From Rheinheimera soli (GTDB taxonomy: Bacteria > Pseudomonadota > Gammaproteobacteria > Enterobacterales > Alteromonadaceae), in the NCBI RefSeq assembly GCF_021290985.1, contig NZ_JAJOYU010000001.1, forward strand, positions 1-64,000: a stretch of DNA of 64,000 bases, written 5' to 3'. Both the position numbers and the translations under genes were made by a program. The notes beneath the pieces are model-generated. The model made no database searches, was not told where the DNA came from, and saw only the letters and a program-made list of their open reading frames with translations. Shown here piece by piece: positions 9,498-19,900 of the stretch. Each line of letters starts with the position of its first letter. The first letter of the stretch is position 1.

Positions 9498-10565
9498 ATG
9501 ACAGAACATCTGCAACTGTTTATTACCACCTTTGTTCTTACCTTAGCCGCCATTTTTATTCTGATCCCTTTGTCTGTCAAAGTGGGGCTGGTGGACAAAC
9601 CCGCGGGCCGCAAGCAGCACACAGGTTCTGTGCCACTGATAGGTGGCATCTCTATATTTACCGGCGTTGGACTGACTTTAGCCTGGTTTGGTTTGCCAGA
9701 AGATGTTCATTATTACTACCTGCTTTGTGGCGGCACTATTGTCATTTTGGGGGTGTTTGATGATTTTATGGACCTGAGCGTCAAATTACGGCTTTGTGTC
9801 CAGTTGCTGATTGGCTCAGCTATGGTGTATGGCCTGCAACTGCATTTGGGTAATTTAGGCAATTTGTTTTCGCTGGGTGATGTCACTTTAGGTTACCTGG
9901 GGATCCCCATCACACTGATTGCCGTTATTGCTGCCATTAATGCCTTTAATATGATTGATGGCATCGACGGTCTGGCCGGCATGCTCAGTGGTGTTACTTT
10001 TGTTTCCGTCACCTTAATGATGGGGATGGGTGGCCAGCTGGAGCATGCAGTGTTACCTATGGTGCTGGTATTTGCGCTTATTCCTTATTTGCTGTTTAAC
10101 CTGGATGTGGTTGGCAAAGGCAAAGGTAAAATTTTTATGGGTGATGCCGGCAGTATGCTGATTGGTTTAACCGTGATTTGGTTACTGATCATCGGCACCC
10201 AAAGTGATACAGCCAGCTTTCGCCCTGTCACTGCCCTTTGGGTCATTGCGGTACCGCTGATGGATATGGTGGCTATTATGCTGCGCCGTATTCGTAAAGG
10301 TCAGTCGCCCTTTTTAGCCGACCGTGAACATTTGCATCATATCTTCCTGCGCCTTGGCTTAAATTCCCGTCAGGCGTTGGTGGTGATCAGTAGCTTCTCC
10401 TGTATGCTGGCCACTTTGGGCATCATTGGCGAGTACCTGATGGTGCCTGATTTAATTATGTTGCTGTTGTTCCTGATAGTATTCAGTGTTTATTCATACA
10501 CTTTGCAGCATATTTGGCGCATTACCCGTGCTATTAAACGTTACAAAGCGAAACGACGTGGTTAA
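9498..10565 (+). CDS. wecA: Undecaprenyl-phosphate GlcNAc-1-phosphate transferase WecA
   Basis: Starts O-unit/ECA synthesis by moving GlcNAc-1-P onto undecaprenyl phosphate in the inner membrane. The 355-aa protein has about 11 helices and all the MraY/WecA marks: DKPAGRKQHTGSVPLIGG at the N-terminus, FDDFMDL (Mg2+/catalytic Asp pair), INAFNMIDGIDGLAG, IFMGDAGSM and the HIHH-like loop REHLHHIFLRLG. GGA lies 6 nt before the ATG. It is the first gene of a four-gene rightward operon. Confidence 0.94.
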   Translation: MTEHLQLFITTFVLTLAAIFILIPLSVKVGLVDKPAGRKQHTGSVPLIGGISIFTGVGLTLAWFGLPEDVHYYYLLCGGTIVILGVFDDFMDLSVKLRLCVQLLIGSAMVYGLQLHLGNLGNLFSLGDVTLGYLGIPITLIAVIAAINAFNMIDGIDGLAGMLSGVTFVSVTLMMGMGGQLEHAVLPMVLVFALIPYLLFNLDVVGKGKGKIFMGDAGSMLIGLTVIWLLIIGTQSDTASFRPVTALWVIAVPLMDMVAIMLRRIRKGQSPFLADREHLHHIFLRLGLNSRQALVVISSFSCMLATLGIIGEYLMVPDLIMLLLFLIVFSVYSYTLQHIWRITRAIKRYKAKRRG

Positions 10566-11874
10566 GTTTTTAGTTAAAGTTGCCAAAGCCAAAGCCGTTG
10601 CTTTATTGGGTGAACGTTTAGTCAAGCTGGCTGCAGGTGCGTTAATCACTATTATTGTGGCGCGCATGCTGGGACCAGAAGCCACAGGTTATTACGCTAT
10701 CGTCATGACCTGGAGCGCATTTTTAGCGCCTTTAGCCAATTTAGGATTAAACAATCTGGTGCAAAAGTCGGTGCAGTCTGCCACTGACCCACGCACAGGC
10801 CAGCAGATCTTATTTACTGCCACCTGGCTTCGATTAATAGCAGGATTTGTATTTGCTGCTTTGATGTTTGTTGGTTTTAGCTGGTATCTGCCAACAGAAT
10901 TTGAACCTTATCAGTTGGGCGCTGCGGTGCTTTTTGTCGGTCAGCTGTTTAATGCTTTTATTTTATTTGAATACCACCAGAATTATTTAGGCCATTTCCG
11001 CACCCTCGCCTATAGCAAACTGGCGTTGGGGATTTTGGGTCTGGTCGCCAAGTTGGCAGTGCTTTGGTATGGCTTAGGCATTGGCGCTTTGTTCTGGATC
11101 GTAGGTCTGGAGTTTGCCGCTGTCGGCGTATTGCAGTATCAGATTTATAAAGGCCACAACAAAGACTCCGGCCGTTTAACACCGGCCTGGTTTAACTGGC
11201 AACATGGCAAGGAGTTATTGCGCCGCTCCAGCTGGTTATGGGTCTCAGGTATTTTATCTGTAGTCTATCTGCGTATCGATCTGATTATGATTGAACGCCT
11301 GATTGATATTGAAGCCGCTGGTGTTTACGCAGCTGTTAGCCGCATTTCAGAGCTGTGGTATGTCATACCAGCGACATTAGCAGTGCGTTATTATCCTGAG
11401 CTTCTGAAAAGCCATCAGGTCAGCTGGTCAGGTTATTTATTATTGCTACGTAAATACACTGGTTACTTTTTTGCAATGGCGCTGATGATAGCTGTGGTTG
11501 TATTTATTGTGGCACCACCTTTGGTACCACTGATCTTTGGTGAAAAATTTCAGGCAGGTATTTCAGTACTGCAAATTCATATCTGGGCCGGTGTGTTTAT
11601 TTTTATCCGTTACCTGATAGGACAACATTTAATTATTACCGGCCAGGAGCCTTTATCTCTGGCCAGTCATGGCGTAGGTGCAGTGTTAAACGTGCTGCTG
11701 AACTGGTGGCTTATTCCCATTATGGGCATTGATGGTGCAGCCTGGGCAACGCTGATTTCTTATGCCTACGCTTCATTTTTCTTTTTATTTTTTTCCGGCA
11801 GAACCCGTCGTCAGTTATGGCAACTGATCAAGGTAAACAAGTCCGGTGTGGTGGTAGAGAAAGAGACGGTATGA
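10558..11874 (+). CDS. Second Wzx-like flippase (oligosaccharide flippase family)
   Basis: An integral membrane protein of about 438 aa with 12 or more hydrophobic segments. The N-terminus LGERLVKLAAGALITIIVARMLGPEATGYYA is split here by its motif ARMLGPEATGYY, typical of O-unit exporters. The GTG at 10558 is the best start: it overlaps the wecA stop by 8 nt and precedes the first helix, whereas the upstream ATG at 10486 would lie deep in wecA. No strong ribosome binding site is visible. It overlaps the next gene by 4 nt (ATGA). With the flippase at 3181-4446 this locus encodes two. Confidence 0.82.
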   Translation: MVKFLVKVAKAKAVALLGERLVKLAAGALITIIVARMLGPEATGYYAIVMTWSAFLAPLANLGLNNLVQKSVQSATDPRTGQQILFTATWLRLIAGFVFAALMFVGFSWYLPTEFEPYQLGAAVLFVGQLFNAFILFEYHQNYLGHFRTLAYSKLALGILGLVAKLAVLWYGLGIGALFWIVGLEFAAVGVLQYQIYKGHNKDSGRLTPAWFNWQHGKELLRRSSWLWVSGILSVVYLRIDLIMIERLIDIEAAGVYAAVSRISELWYVIPATLAVRYYPELLKSHQVSWSGYLLLLRKYTGYFFAMALMIAVVVFIVAPPLVPLIFGEKFQAGISVLQIHIWAGVFIFIRYLIGQHLIITGQEPLSLASHGVGAVLNVLLNWWLIPIMGIDGAAWATLISYAYASFFFLFFSGRTRRQLWQLIKVNKSGVVVEKETV

Positions 11875-12908
11875 AAAAACAACTCCAACAAATCAGGCAA
11901 AAGCTCGATAAGGTCTTGTTACCTTACGCAGCAAAAAGCCGTCTGGCAGCAACGCTGTATTACGCATTTTTTAACCCACATTTTCGCCGTGAGCAACATG
12001 CCACAGCAGCGGGTCGGCATCATTATCATCTGCATGAAGAGAGCAGCAGCATAGCGACAGTTATTTTACGCCGCAATATCCACCGGCTGGAAAAAGGTTT
12101 AAGTATGGTGCCGCGCAAGTCTTTGTTTGCGCTGGACTATATTGACGAAACTCTGACTGCATTACAAAACCTGCTGGCCGATCATCAGGCCTTAGATTTA
12201 GTGCTGCTAAAATACTGTCACGATGTGATGGACAGCTACTTTTCAGTGACAAAATGGCCAGAAGGTGCCAGTCAACCTGTGACTTTTGCCGCCTTAAAAG
12301 CTCAGATCACGCCACGGTTAGAGCAAAGCCGTCCTTCAGCACCAGCCCCTTACGAGCAAAGACCCAGAGCTGACATCAGTTACGAGCAGTTTTTAATTTT
12401 GTGCCAGCAGCGCTGTTCAGTTCGTACCTTTTTACCTCAGAGCGTGCCTAAAGCCGTTCTGGAGCAAGCTGTTGCTGCTGCAGCTCAGGCACCCAGTGCC
12501 TGTAACCGTCAGCCGTTTCGTTATATCGCAGCGACAGAAGGCGAGATGCTGAATAAGTTAGCAAACTTGCCTATGGGCACTGTGGGTTATGCCAATGGCA
12601 TTCCTGCCTTGCTTGCTGTGGTTGGTGATTTAAGTGCTTATCCTTTTGAGCGCGACCGCCACGTGATTTATATCGACGCCAGCTTATCCAATATGCAATT
12701 GATGCTGGCATTAGAGACTATGGGCCTGGCCTCGTGCTCCATCAACTGGCCTGATATAGAAAACTATGAAGCCAAAATTGGCCGCTTACTGAAATTACAA
12801 CCTTTCGAACGAGTCGTGATGCTGATTGCTGTGGGTTACCCTGATCCGCAGGCGTTGATCCCTCACTCCGAGAAGAAAACCGCTACGGAGTTATTAACTT
12901 ATGTCTGA
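11871..12908 (+). CDS. Nitroreductase-family protein in polysaccharide operon
   Basis: A 345-aa protein whose C-terminal half is a nitroreductase (FMN-binding) domain: QQRCSVRTFLPQSVP, then AAAAQAPSACNRQPFRYI, and ALETMGLASCSINWPD. The first ~170 residues are basic and helical and not part of a standard nitroreductase; a basic/aromatic stretch IHRLEKGLSMVPRK is notable there. The ATG at 11871 overlaps the flippase stop (ATGA) and replaces a longer frame starting at 11817. The 3' end overlaps the pyruvyltransferase gene by 8 nt, so the two are surely made together. Similar proteins pair with pyruvyltransferases in other surface-glycan loci; the redox substrate is unknown. Confidence 0.75.
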   Translation: MKKQLQQIRQKLDKVLLPYAAKSRLAATLYYAFFNPHFRREQHATAAGRHHYHLHEESSSIATVILRRNIHRLEKGLSMVPRKSLFALDYIDETLTALQNLLADHQALDLVLLKYCHDVMDSYFSVTKWPEGASQPVTFAALKAQITPRLEQSRPSAPAPYEQRPRADISYEQFLILCQQRCSVRTFLPQSVPKAVLEQAVAAAAQAPSACNRQPFRYIAATEGEMLNKLANLPMGTVGYANGIPALLAVVGDLSAYPFERDRHVIYIDASLSNMQLMLALETMGLASCSINWPDIENYEAKIGRLLKLQPFERVVMLIAVGYPDPQALIPHSEKKTATELLTYV

Positions 12909-14079
12909 ATCAAAAGCCTTATTAGTCGAAATCAAAGGCGTGCAGTTCCGCAACAAAGGCGCTTACCTGATGTTGCTGGCCTGTTTACAGGGTTTAAAAA
13001 CCTTAAACAACACAGAGTTGGTGTTATCGCCTGGTCCTAACCTGCCCTATCGCGAACGTGCCTTGTTAGGTGCATGGCAAAAGGTGTCATTCCGCCGTAA
13101 AGGTCTGGATTTAACCCCATGGTTTGGCAAATTACCTGGCTCTTTACGTAATCTGATGAAACGTTATGGCATGGTGACTGAACGTGATGTCGACGTGATT
13201 TTAGAAGCCAGCGGTTTTGCCTATGGCGACCAGTGGCCTTTGAAGTTTCTGCAAAATACCGCCCGTGAAGTAAAACGCTTTAAAGATGCAGGTAAACCTT
13301 TTGTCTTTATGCCTCAAGCCTTTGGCCCTTTTAGCAGTGACGAAAGCAAAGCAGCGATGCGTGACATTATTCACAGCGCAGCACTGATTTATGTGCGCGA
13401 CCCGGTGTCCTTCAGCCATCTGCAAAGCTGTGAAGCCAATCTGCCGGATTCGGTTAAATTAACCCCTGACTTTACAGTAGGTTTAAAAGGCCACAGCACC
13501 ACTGCTTTGCCTGAAATTGAAGGCAAATTTGCGGCTTTAATTCCTAACAGCAAAGTGGTGTCTAAGTTTAACCACGCCAATGCTGAAGCCGAACGCACTA
13601 ACTATGTGGAAGCTTTTGCTGCTGCAGCCAATCAGCTGGTGGAATTAGGTTACGCTGTGGTACTGGTCAATCACGAAGGCAAAGAAGATCAACTGCTGTG
13701 TCAGGAAATTGCCCGTTTAGCCCCTTGTGAAATTATTCAGATTGAAGACCCATTGGCCGTCAAAGCTTTTATCGGCCAAAGCTCTGTCGCTATCAGCTCA
13801 CGTTTCCATGGTGCTATTAATGCGCTGAGTCAGGGTGTGCCTTGTATCGCCACCAGTTGGAGCCACAAATACCACGCCATGATGTCTGATTTTGGCATGG
13901 CGGATTACTGCCTGGAAAAACTCTCAGCGGTCAGCCTGACACAAAAAGTCAGTCAGCTATTGGCTGAACAGGAAGAAATCGCGCCTCGTCTGGCCGATAA
14001 CGCCGCCAAACTGAAGCAGAAAAACCAAACCATGTGGCAAGGTTTATATAAAACTCTGGATAAATACTTAGGCCGTTAA
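12901..14079 (+). CDS. Polysaccharide pyruvyltransferase family protein (WcaK/CsaB-like)
   Basis: A 392-aa protein of the PS_pyruv_trans family. Features are the N-terminal KGVQFRNKGAYLML, DVILEASGFAYGDQWP, FVFMPQAFGPF, and the C-terminal ISSRFHGAINALSQGVPCIATSWSHK region split by its HGAINALSQG core. Members move a pyruvyl ketal from phosphoenolpyruvate to a sugar hydroxyl, giving the glycan a negative charge. Last gene of the wecA operon, just before a palindromic terminator. Confidence 0.85.
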   Translation: MSESKALLVEIKGVQFRNKGAYLMLLACLQGLKTLNNTELVLSPGPNLPYRERALLGAWQKVSFRRKGLDLTPWFGKLPGSLRNLMKRYGMVTERDVDVILEASGFAYGDQWPLKFLQNTAREVKRFKDAGKPFVFMPQAFGPFSSDESKAAMRDIIHSAALIYVRDPVSFSHLQSCEANLPDSVKLTPDFTVGLKGHSTTALPEIEGKFAALIPNSKVVSKFNHANAEAERTNYVEAFAAAANQLVELGYAVVLVNHEGKEDQLLCQEIARLAPCEIIQIEDPLAVKAFIGQSSVAISSRFHGAINALSQGVPCIATSWSHKYHAMMSDFGMADYCLEKLSAVSLTQKVSQLLAEQEEIAPRLADNAAKLKQKNQTMWQGLYKTLDKYLGR

Positions 14080-14098
14080 GTTCATCGGACTGAATGGG

Positions 14099-14141
14099 CA
14101 GGTAGCAAAAAGGGCACTTAAAGTGCCCTTTTTGCTACCTG
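14099..14141. terminator. Near-perfect palindromic bidirectional terminator
   Basis: Two 21-nt arms (14099-14119 and 14121-14141) are exact reverse complements around a single A. The core is AAAAAGGGCACTT / AAGTGCCCTTTTT, flanked by CAGGTAGC / GCTACCTG. It separates the convergent pyruvyltransferase and uppP genes and serves both. Confidence 0.9.
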
Positions 14142-14149
14142 CAAGAAAA

Positions 14150-14965
14150 TCAGCTCCAGCTTACCCAACCAAAATACCAGGTCGCCAGAATCACCAAACC
14201 AAAGGCGATACGGTACCAGGCAAAAATCTCATAGCTGTGGTTCGAAACAAAACGCACAAAGGTACGTACTGCCAATAAAGCACTGAAAAATGCCGTGACA
14301 AAACCAACGATAAACATAGGCATCTGGTCAAACTGCAATACATCGCGGTGTTTAAACAAGTCATAGAAGGTCGCAGCAAACATAGTAGGCACAGCTAAAA
14401 AGAACGAAAACTCTGCCGCTACTTTACGATCAAAACCAAAAAACAAACCGCCAATAATGGTTGAACCTGAGCGTGAGGTGCCGGGGATCATCGAGATGAT
14501 CTGCGCACAACCTACTTTTAACGCGTCTTTCCAGCTGATGTCATCCACATCATGAATCTTCACCTGATGAGTACGGCGCTCCGCATACAAAATTACTAGA
14601 CCACCCAGTACCAGCATAGTCGCTACGGTAATAGGGTTAAACAGATACAACTTAATGTATTTAATAAACAACAAGCCAATGATGGCGGCAGGAAGGAAAG
14701 CGACAAATAAATTCAGTACAAAATTCTGCGCTTTTTTATCGTGAGTAATGCCTGTGGCAACCTGGATAAAACGCTGACGGTATTCAAATACTACAGCCAG
14801 AATAGCACCTAGCTGAATGGCAATTTCAAAGACTTTACCTTCGTTATAAAACCCGATCAAATCGCCCACTACAATCAAATGGCCAGTGCTGGATACGGGC
14901 AAAAACTCTGTTAAACCCTCAACTATACCCAGAATAAAAGCTTTAAATAACAACCAAAAATCCAT
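14150..14965 (-). CDS. uppP: Undecaprenyl-diphosphatase UppP (BacA)
   Basis: Dephosphorylates undecaprenyl-PP released by peptidoglycan and O-unit polymerisation, recycling the carrier. The 271-aa membrane protein has the two family motifs [15 protein letters not shown] near residue 18 and [13 protein letters not shown] near 165. The ATG at 14965 has GGAG 5 nt upstream and gives the normal length (E. coli 273); a start at 14995 would add ten non-conserved residues. It is functionally linked to the WecA locus next door, which consumes undecaprenyl phosphate. Confidence 0.95.
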   Translation of the reverse strand: MDFWLLFKAFILGIVEGLTEFLPVSSTGHLIVVGDLIGFYNEGKVFEIAIQLGAILAVVFEYRQRFIQVATGITHDKKAQNFVLNLFVAFLPAAIIGLLFIKYIKLYLFNPITVATMLVLGGLVILYAERRTHQVKIHDVDDISWKDALKVGCAQIISMIPGTSRSGSTIIGGLFFGFDRKVAAEFSFFLAVPTMFAATFYDLFKHRDVLQFDQMPMFIVGFVTAFFSALLAVRTFVRFVSNHSYEIFAWYRIAFGLVILATWYFGWVSWS

Positions 14966-15058
14966 CACTACTCCATTATTGTTTTCTGCCAGCAAAGCCG
15001 CCCTTGCTGAAGCGCGTTGTTATCGACTTCCGTACTAGACAATTAGTAAACACCCGCA

Positions 15059-16960
15059 TTACAGCCTGACGGCGCCGTGACGTTGAACCTTCTGCTCAAT
15101 AGCTAAGGCCAACAAGTCCGGTTTGGCACAGACAAGGCTAAAAAGTTTCGCCGCTCTGGTAATACCGGTGTAAATCAGCTCACGGCTTAATACCGGGCTG
15201 AAGTTGTCTGGCAATACCAACACTGCATGACGGAACTCTGATCCCTGAGATTTATGCACAGTAATAGCGTAAGCCGTTTCAACTTGCTGCAAGCGACTAG
15301 GCAAAACCCAGCGCACCGCTTTACTGCTGTCTTCTGATGCAAAAGCCACAGCTAGCATCAATTTGCCCTGATAAGGTCGCAGCAAACAAATACCCACATC
15401 GCCATTCATTAGTCCCAGCGCATAATCATTTTGTGTCACCATCACAGGCCGTCCGGCATACCAGTGGCTGCTGTGCTGACTGCTTTGCTGAATAAGCCCG
15501 GCCTGATGCAGCATTTTTTCGACGCTCAGATTCACTTGCTCAACGCCCATAGGCCCTTGCCGCACAGCACAAAGCAACTGAAAGGCAGCAAAATCAGCCA
15601 GTACTTGCTGTGCCCATAAATCAATGACCTGATCTTCTGCTTCTAAAGGCGGACTTTGCCGCACTGTGTTCAAATAAAAACTAAAACCCGCTGCTTCTTT
15701 TTGCTCTGCTTTTGCTTTGCCTGTCAAAACAAACTGCTTGAGTTGCTTAAAGTCTGTCGCTTCCAGATACTGCAAGTCGGCATAATCAGCGCGGCAAATA
15801 GCAGCAACTTCAGCGCTATCACCAGCATTCACCGCATTGGCTAGTTTGGCGATACCACTCTGTGGATCAAAACGATGGCTGACGCGAAGCATGCCTATTT
15901 GCTGCTCCAGCGCTTTACCTGTAGCGCTGATTAAAGCAGCCGGAATAGCGACAGCAGATAATTGATTGAGCCAGATTGCGGTTTCCGCTAAATAATGTCC
16001 CTGCTCTGCCCACTGACAAAGCTCTGCCATTAAAGCACCCGCTTCTACTGAGGCCAGCTGATCTTTATCGCCTAATAAAATCAACCTTGCATGGGCCGGT
16101 AAGGCTGACAATAAAGCCGCCATCAGTTCGACATCCAACATCGAGACTTCATCCACTACTAATAAATCCAGCGCCAAAGGCTCAAAAGCATTTTGTTTAA
16201 ACTGCCGGCTTTGTGCGCGCGCGCCTAGCAGCTTATGCAAAGTAGATACATCCGTTGGTACCTGGCTTTTTATCTCTGCCGATGCTGGCAGTCTGTCCAG
16301 CGTATTACGAATGGAGCTTCGAAGCCGCACTGCAGCTTTTCCTGTAGGAGCCGCCAGTTGAATGGTTAAAGGCGCAGCGCCTTGTTGCTGCTGTAATTGC
16401 TGCAATACCAATAGCAACTTAACGACTGTGGTGGTTTTGCCAGTACCAGGACCGCCTGTGATCACACTAAAACTACTGCTGGCTGCTATGGCGCAGGATA
16501 AACGTTGCCAGTCAGGTGCAGCTTGTGTTGCCGCAGTGACAGGAAATAATGGATCCAGCAGCTGATTCAGCAGAGCCGGATTAATAGCCTGTCGCAGCTG
16601 TTGGCTACGTTCGCTGCTCTGTTGTAGATAAAACGCTATATGCTGCTGATAACTAAAATAACGCCTCATATACAAAGCATTATTGGCATAAACAAAAGGC
16701 TGATTGCCAGTCTCAATCAGCTGAATTAAATCAGGATAAAGCGCCATCAAAGCCTGCCATTCCTGTTCAGAATGCTGTGGCATACGTTTAAGTGGTAAAC
16801 ACAAATGGCCTTGCGCCAGCGCAAAGCTGCACTGGCCAATCAATAGTGCTAGCGCAGCTGGTAGTTGTTGCTGCTCGCGGAAAAAGGTCACCAGGGCTTT
16901 ATCCAAAGCACGCCAGTCTTTGCCCTGCATCTGTAGTTCCAATAATTCTGAATCAGACAT
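15059..16960 (-). CDS. recD: Exodeoxyribonuclease V alpha subunit RecD
   Basis: The 5'-3' SF1B helicase motor of RecBCD, acting on double-strand ends. It is 633 aa (E. coli 608), with Walker A GGPGTGKTTT near residue 169, Walker B VVDEVSML, LGDKDQL, and the C-terminal helicase motif AITVHKSQGSEF. The ATG at 16960 has AAGGAG upstream and overlaps the recB stop by 8 nt; the longer frame to 17002 is not needed. Rich in Gln, as are its partners. Confidence 0.95.
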   Translation of the reverse strand: MSDSELLELQMQGKDWRALDKALVTFFREQQQLPAALALLIGQCSFALAQGHLCLPLKRMPQHSEQEWQALMALYPDLIQLIETGNQPFVYANNALYMRRYFSYQQHIAFYLQQSSERSQQLRQAINPALLNQLLDPLFPVTAATQAAPDWQRLSCAIAASSSFSVITGGPGTGKTTTVVKLLLVLQQLQQQQGAAPLTIQLAAPTGKAAVRLRSSIRNTLDRLPASAEIKSQVPTDVSTLHKLLGARAQSRQFKQNAFEPLALDLLVVDEVSMLDVELMAALLSALPAHARLILLGDKDQLASVEAGALMAELCQWAEQGHYLAETAIWLNQLSAVAIPAALISATGKALEQQIGMLRVSHRFDPQSGIAKLANAVNAGDSAEVAAICRADYADLQYLEATDFKQLKQFVLTGKAKAEQKEAAGFSFYLNTVRQSPPLEAEDQVIDLWAQQVLADFAAFQLLCAVRQGPMGVEQVNLSVEKMLHQAGLIQQSSQHSSHWYAGRPVMVTQNDYALGLMNGDVGICLLRPYQGKLMLAVAFASEDSSKAVRWVLPSRLQQVETAYAITVHKSQGSEFRHAVLVLPDNFSPVLSRELIYTGITRAAKLFSLVCAKPDLLALAIEQKVQRHGAVRL

Positions 16961-19900
16961 TTGCCAGCTCCTTAGCGACCAGTTGACCTTGCAGCAGAGC
17001 ATCCAGCTTGTTCACCAACTCCAGCGGAATATCCACAGCAAGCACACCTTTGTTTGTAGCCACACCACGCAGGAACCAATACAAAGCGCCACCTAAATGT
17101 TCGCTTGCCTGATAACCCGCCAGGCGGCTTTGCAATAAGCGATGGATAGCCACTGCATACAAGGCCGCCTGCACATCGTAGCGGTGTGCCAGCATTTGCT
17201 GAGTTAAAGCAGGGTTGTCGTACTGGCCATCGGCTATATAGTTCGATTTGTAATCCAGCACCCAATAACGGCCATCCTGCTCTAAAGTTAAGTCGATAAA
17301 ACCTTTCAGCATGCCTTGCAGTTGCGTAGTACGAAGCGCTGGTCGTGGCAATTCGGGCCACAGATACTGCTGCACTAAGGCGTCCAACTGCGCACTGCTG
17401 CAGTGCTGTACGGCAAGCCAGAATTCGAGTTCAGCCCGGTAACTGCCTTGTGTAAGGCTGCTTAAGCTGGTTTTGTTGTTCCGCCAAAGTTGCGTTTGAA
17501 TCAACTCCGTCAGCCACTGTTGTAAAGGCAATATCGCATCGGCTAAATGGTCAGTTTCAGGATAAGGCGCTTGTTGCTCAGCCCAATAACGGATTTGCCA
17601 TCTGTCTTCCGGCAGTTGCTGCAACAAGCCATATTTCTGCATTAAAGGGGTAAGGCCTGGTTGCCATAAATCCGGCTGCTGCGCTAATAGATCAAAGCCC
17701 TGAACTGCGCCCCACTCCAACGCATCATGCAAAAAAGTACCGGCCTGACTGCCGCGCACAAATCCCTGAGCCAAAGTGATAGCTTTAGGTTCTGTTAGCT
17801 CCACTTGCTCCTGCAATTGCTCTGGTGCCAGCTCCTGCTGCAATTCCTGAAATAACTCCGCCGCTTTACTGTCGTGCTGATGTTGCTCCAGCAAAGCGCT
17901 GTAACTGGCTATCCACCACAACTCTTTGACTGAACGGGTCATTTGGGCATAAGGCAATAGCTCGCCCGCCTGATCCAGCACTGCGACTTGAGTCCGCTGC
18001 TCTGATAAATTTTCTGCAAGACGAATATCAAGCTGTTTCAGTAATGGCGATAACTGCTCTGGCAAAGCCACTGGCGACACCAGCGCATCATCTGAGAGCA
18101 GATACCCTATAGCGCTTTGCTCTTTCACCGGCATCAGCCCGACCCAGCAATAATGCCGCGCCCGGGTTAATGCCACATAAAGCTTACGCATATCTTCGGC
18201 CAAACGTTCACGCTCTGCTTGTTGAGCTTGCTGCTCATTGGCTTGTAACACCACTGTCAGTTCACCATCCTGGTGGTAAGTGACAGGGCCTTTGTTGGCA
18301 TCTACAGCACGGGCTAAAGCGATAAAAGGCAAAAACACCAGCGGGTATTCCAGACCTTTGGATTTGTGAATGGTGACAATTTTAATCAGGGCTTCGTCGC
18401 TTTCTAAACGCAGTTTTTGCTGCTCAGCCGCTAAATCGCCCTGACCTGCCAAATGTTCGGCCAGATAACGAATAAGCGCAGCCGGACCTTCCAGCTCCAT
18501 GGAGCGTTGCTGCAACAGCTCAGCCAAATGCAGAATATCGGTCAGTAGCCTTTCGCCTGATGGCTGCTGCTGTAAAAACTCAGCCACAGCAAAATCACGT
18601 ATCAGCTGCCATAACATCACCAGCACACCTTGCTGTTGCCAGAGTTGCTGATAAGCCATAAAACGCGCCAGCTCTTGCTCCCAACGTAGTTCATCCTGCA
18701 GCAGTTGCTCAAGCTCAGCATAATTTAACGATAAGCTCCAACTCGATAGCGCAGAGCGCACTAAAGCTTCACGTTGTGGCTCAGCGCATGCTCTAAGCCA
18801 TAGCAATAAATCCAGTGCCACAGGGCTTTCAAATACAGCACCTTTATCGGATAAATACACTGACGCCAAAGCACGCTCTGCCAGAGCTTTTTTAATGGCA
18901 TTGGCTTCCTGCTGGTTATTGACTAAAACCGCTATATCGCTGGTTTTAAGTGCTGTGAACTGCCCTTTTTCTACAAAGCCTGTATTGCCTGCCGCACTGC
19001 CGGTTAAAAATACTGCTATTTGTTCAGCACAGGCCTGCGCCATCTCCGCTAAACAGGCTGCTTTACTAAAGGCTTTGCCATCGGGGGATTCTTTAATACA
19101 AAACTCCAGCGCTGTAGCCGGTTTTTGTTCCACCACAAATTTCTCTTTACGCCCTGCAGCTTCTACCGGATAAAAACTTAATAAATCCGGTCGACCCAAT
19201 ACAAAAGCGCCTAAAGCACGCTGTTCGGCGTAGCTAAATAAGTGATTGACCGCGCTGACCATTTCGTTGGTAGAACGGAAGTTTTTCGGTAGCTGAAAGT
19301 GCCTGCCTGCTGTGGCTTGTTTGGCGGCTAAATAACTATAAATATCAGCTCCACGAAAGGCGTAAATGGCTTGTTTTGGGTCGCCTATCAATAAAATGCC
19401 GCAATCGCTTCTGTTTTGATTCAGCTGATAAATGGCATCAAACAGCTGATATTGCACAGGATCGGTGTCCTGGAATTCATCTATCAGCGCCAGCGGGAAT
19501 TTACGTCGTAGCCGTTCGGCCAATAAGCCCCCCTCATCTTTTTGCAGCGCTTGCTGCAAGCGGCTTAATAGCTCATCAAAACCAAGTTCAGAGCGCTCTA
19601 ATTGCAACTGATGGAAACGCCGCGCAAACCAAAAGGCGGCATGCAGCACTAAATCCTGCTCCGGATCCGGCAAAGCCGCCAGTGCATCACCCAGTTTTGC
19701 CATAGCTTCAAAAGCAGGATGATGCGGCACAGGGCCTTTAAAAGCTTCCGCTAAACCTTCTGGTGTTAAGCGGCTTTGGCCTGTTTGTAAATCTGGGTCG
19801 ACCATGTCAGCATCGGTGATCCAAGCCACTAATTTTGCCAGCCAGCTGTCGAGATAACGCGCCTGCAATTTACGGCCATCCACTTCTTTGCGCTCAATAG

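Noticed and set aside
3181-14079. Recent horizontal island with mobile-element ends
   Set aside because: No transposase, integrase, flanking tRNA or direct repeats were seen; style matches the rest of the window.
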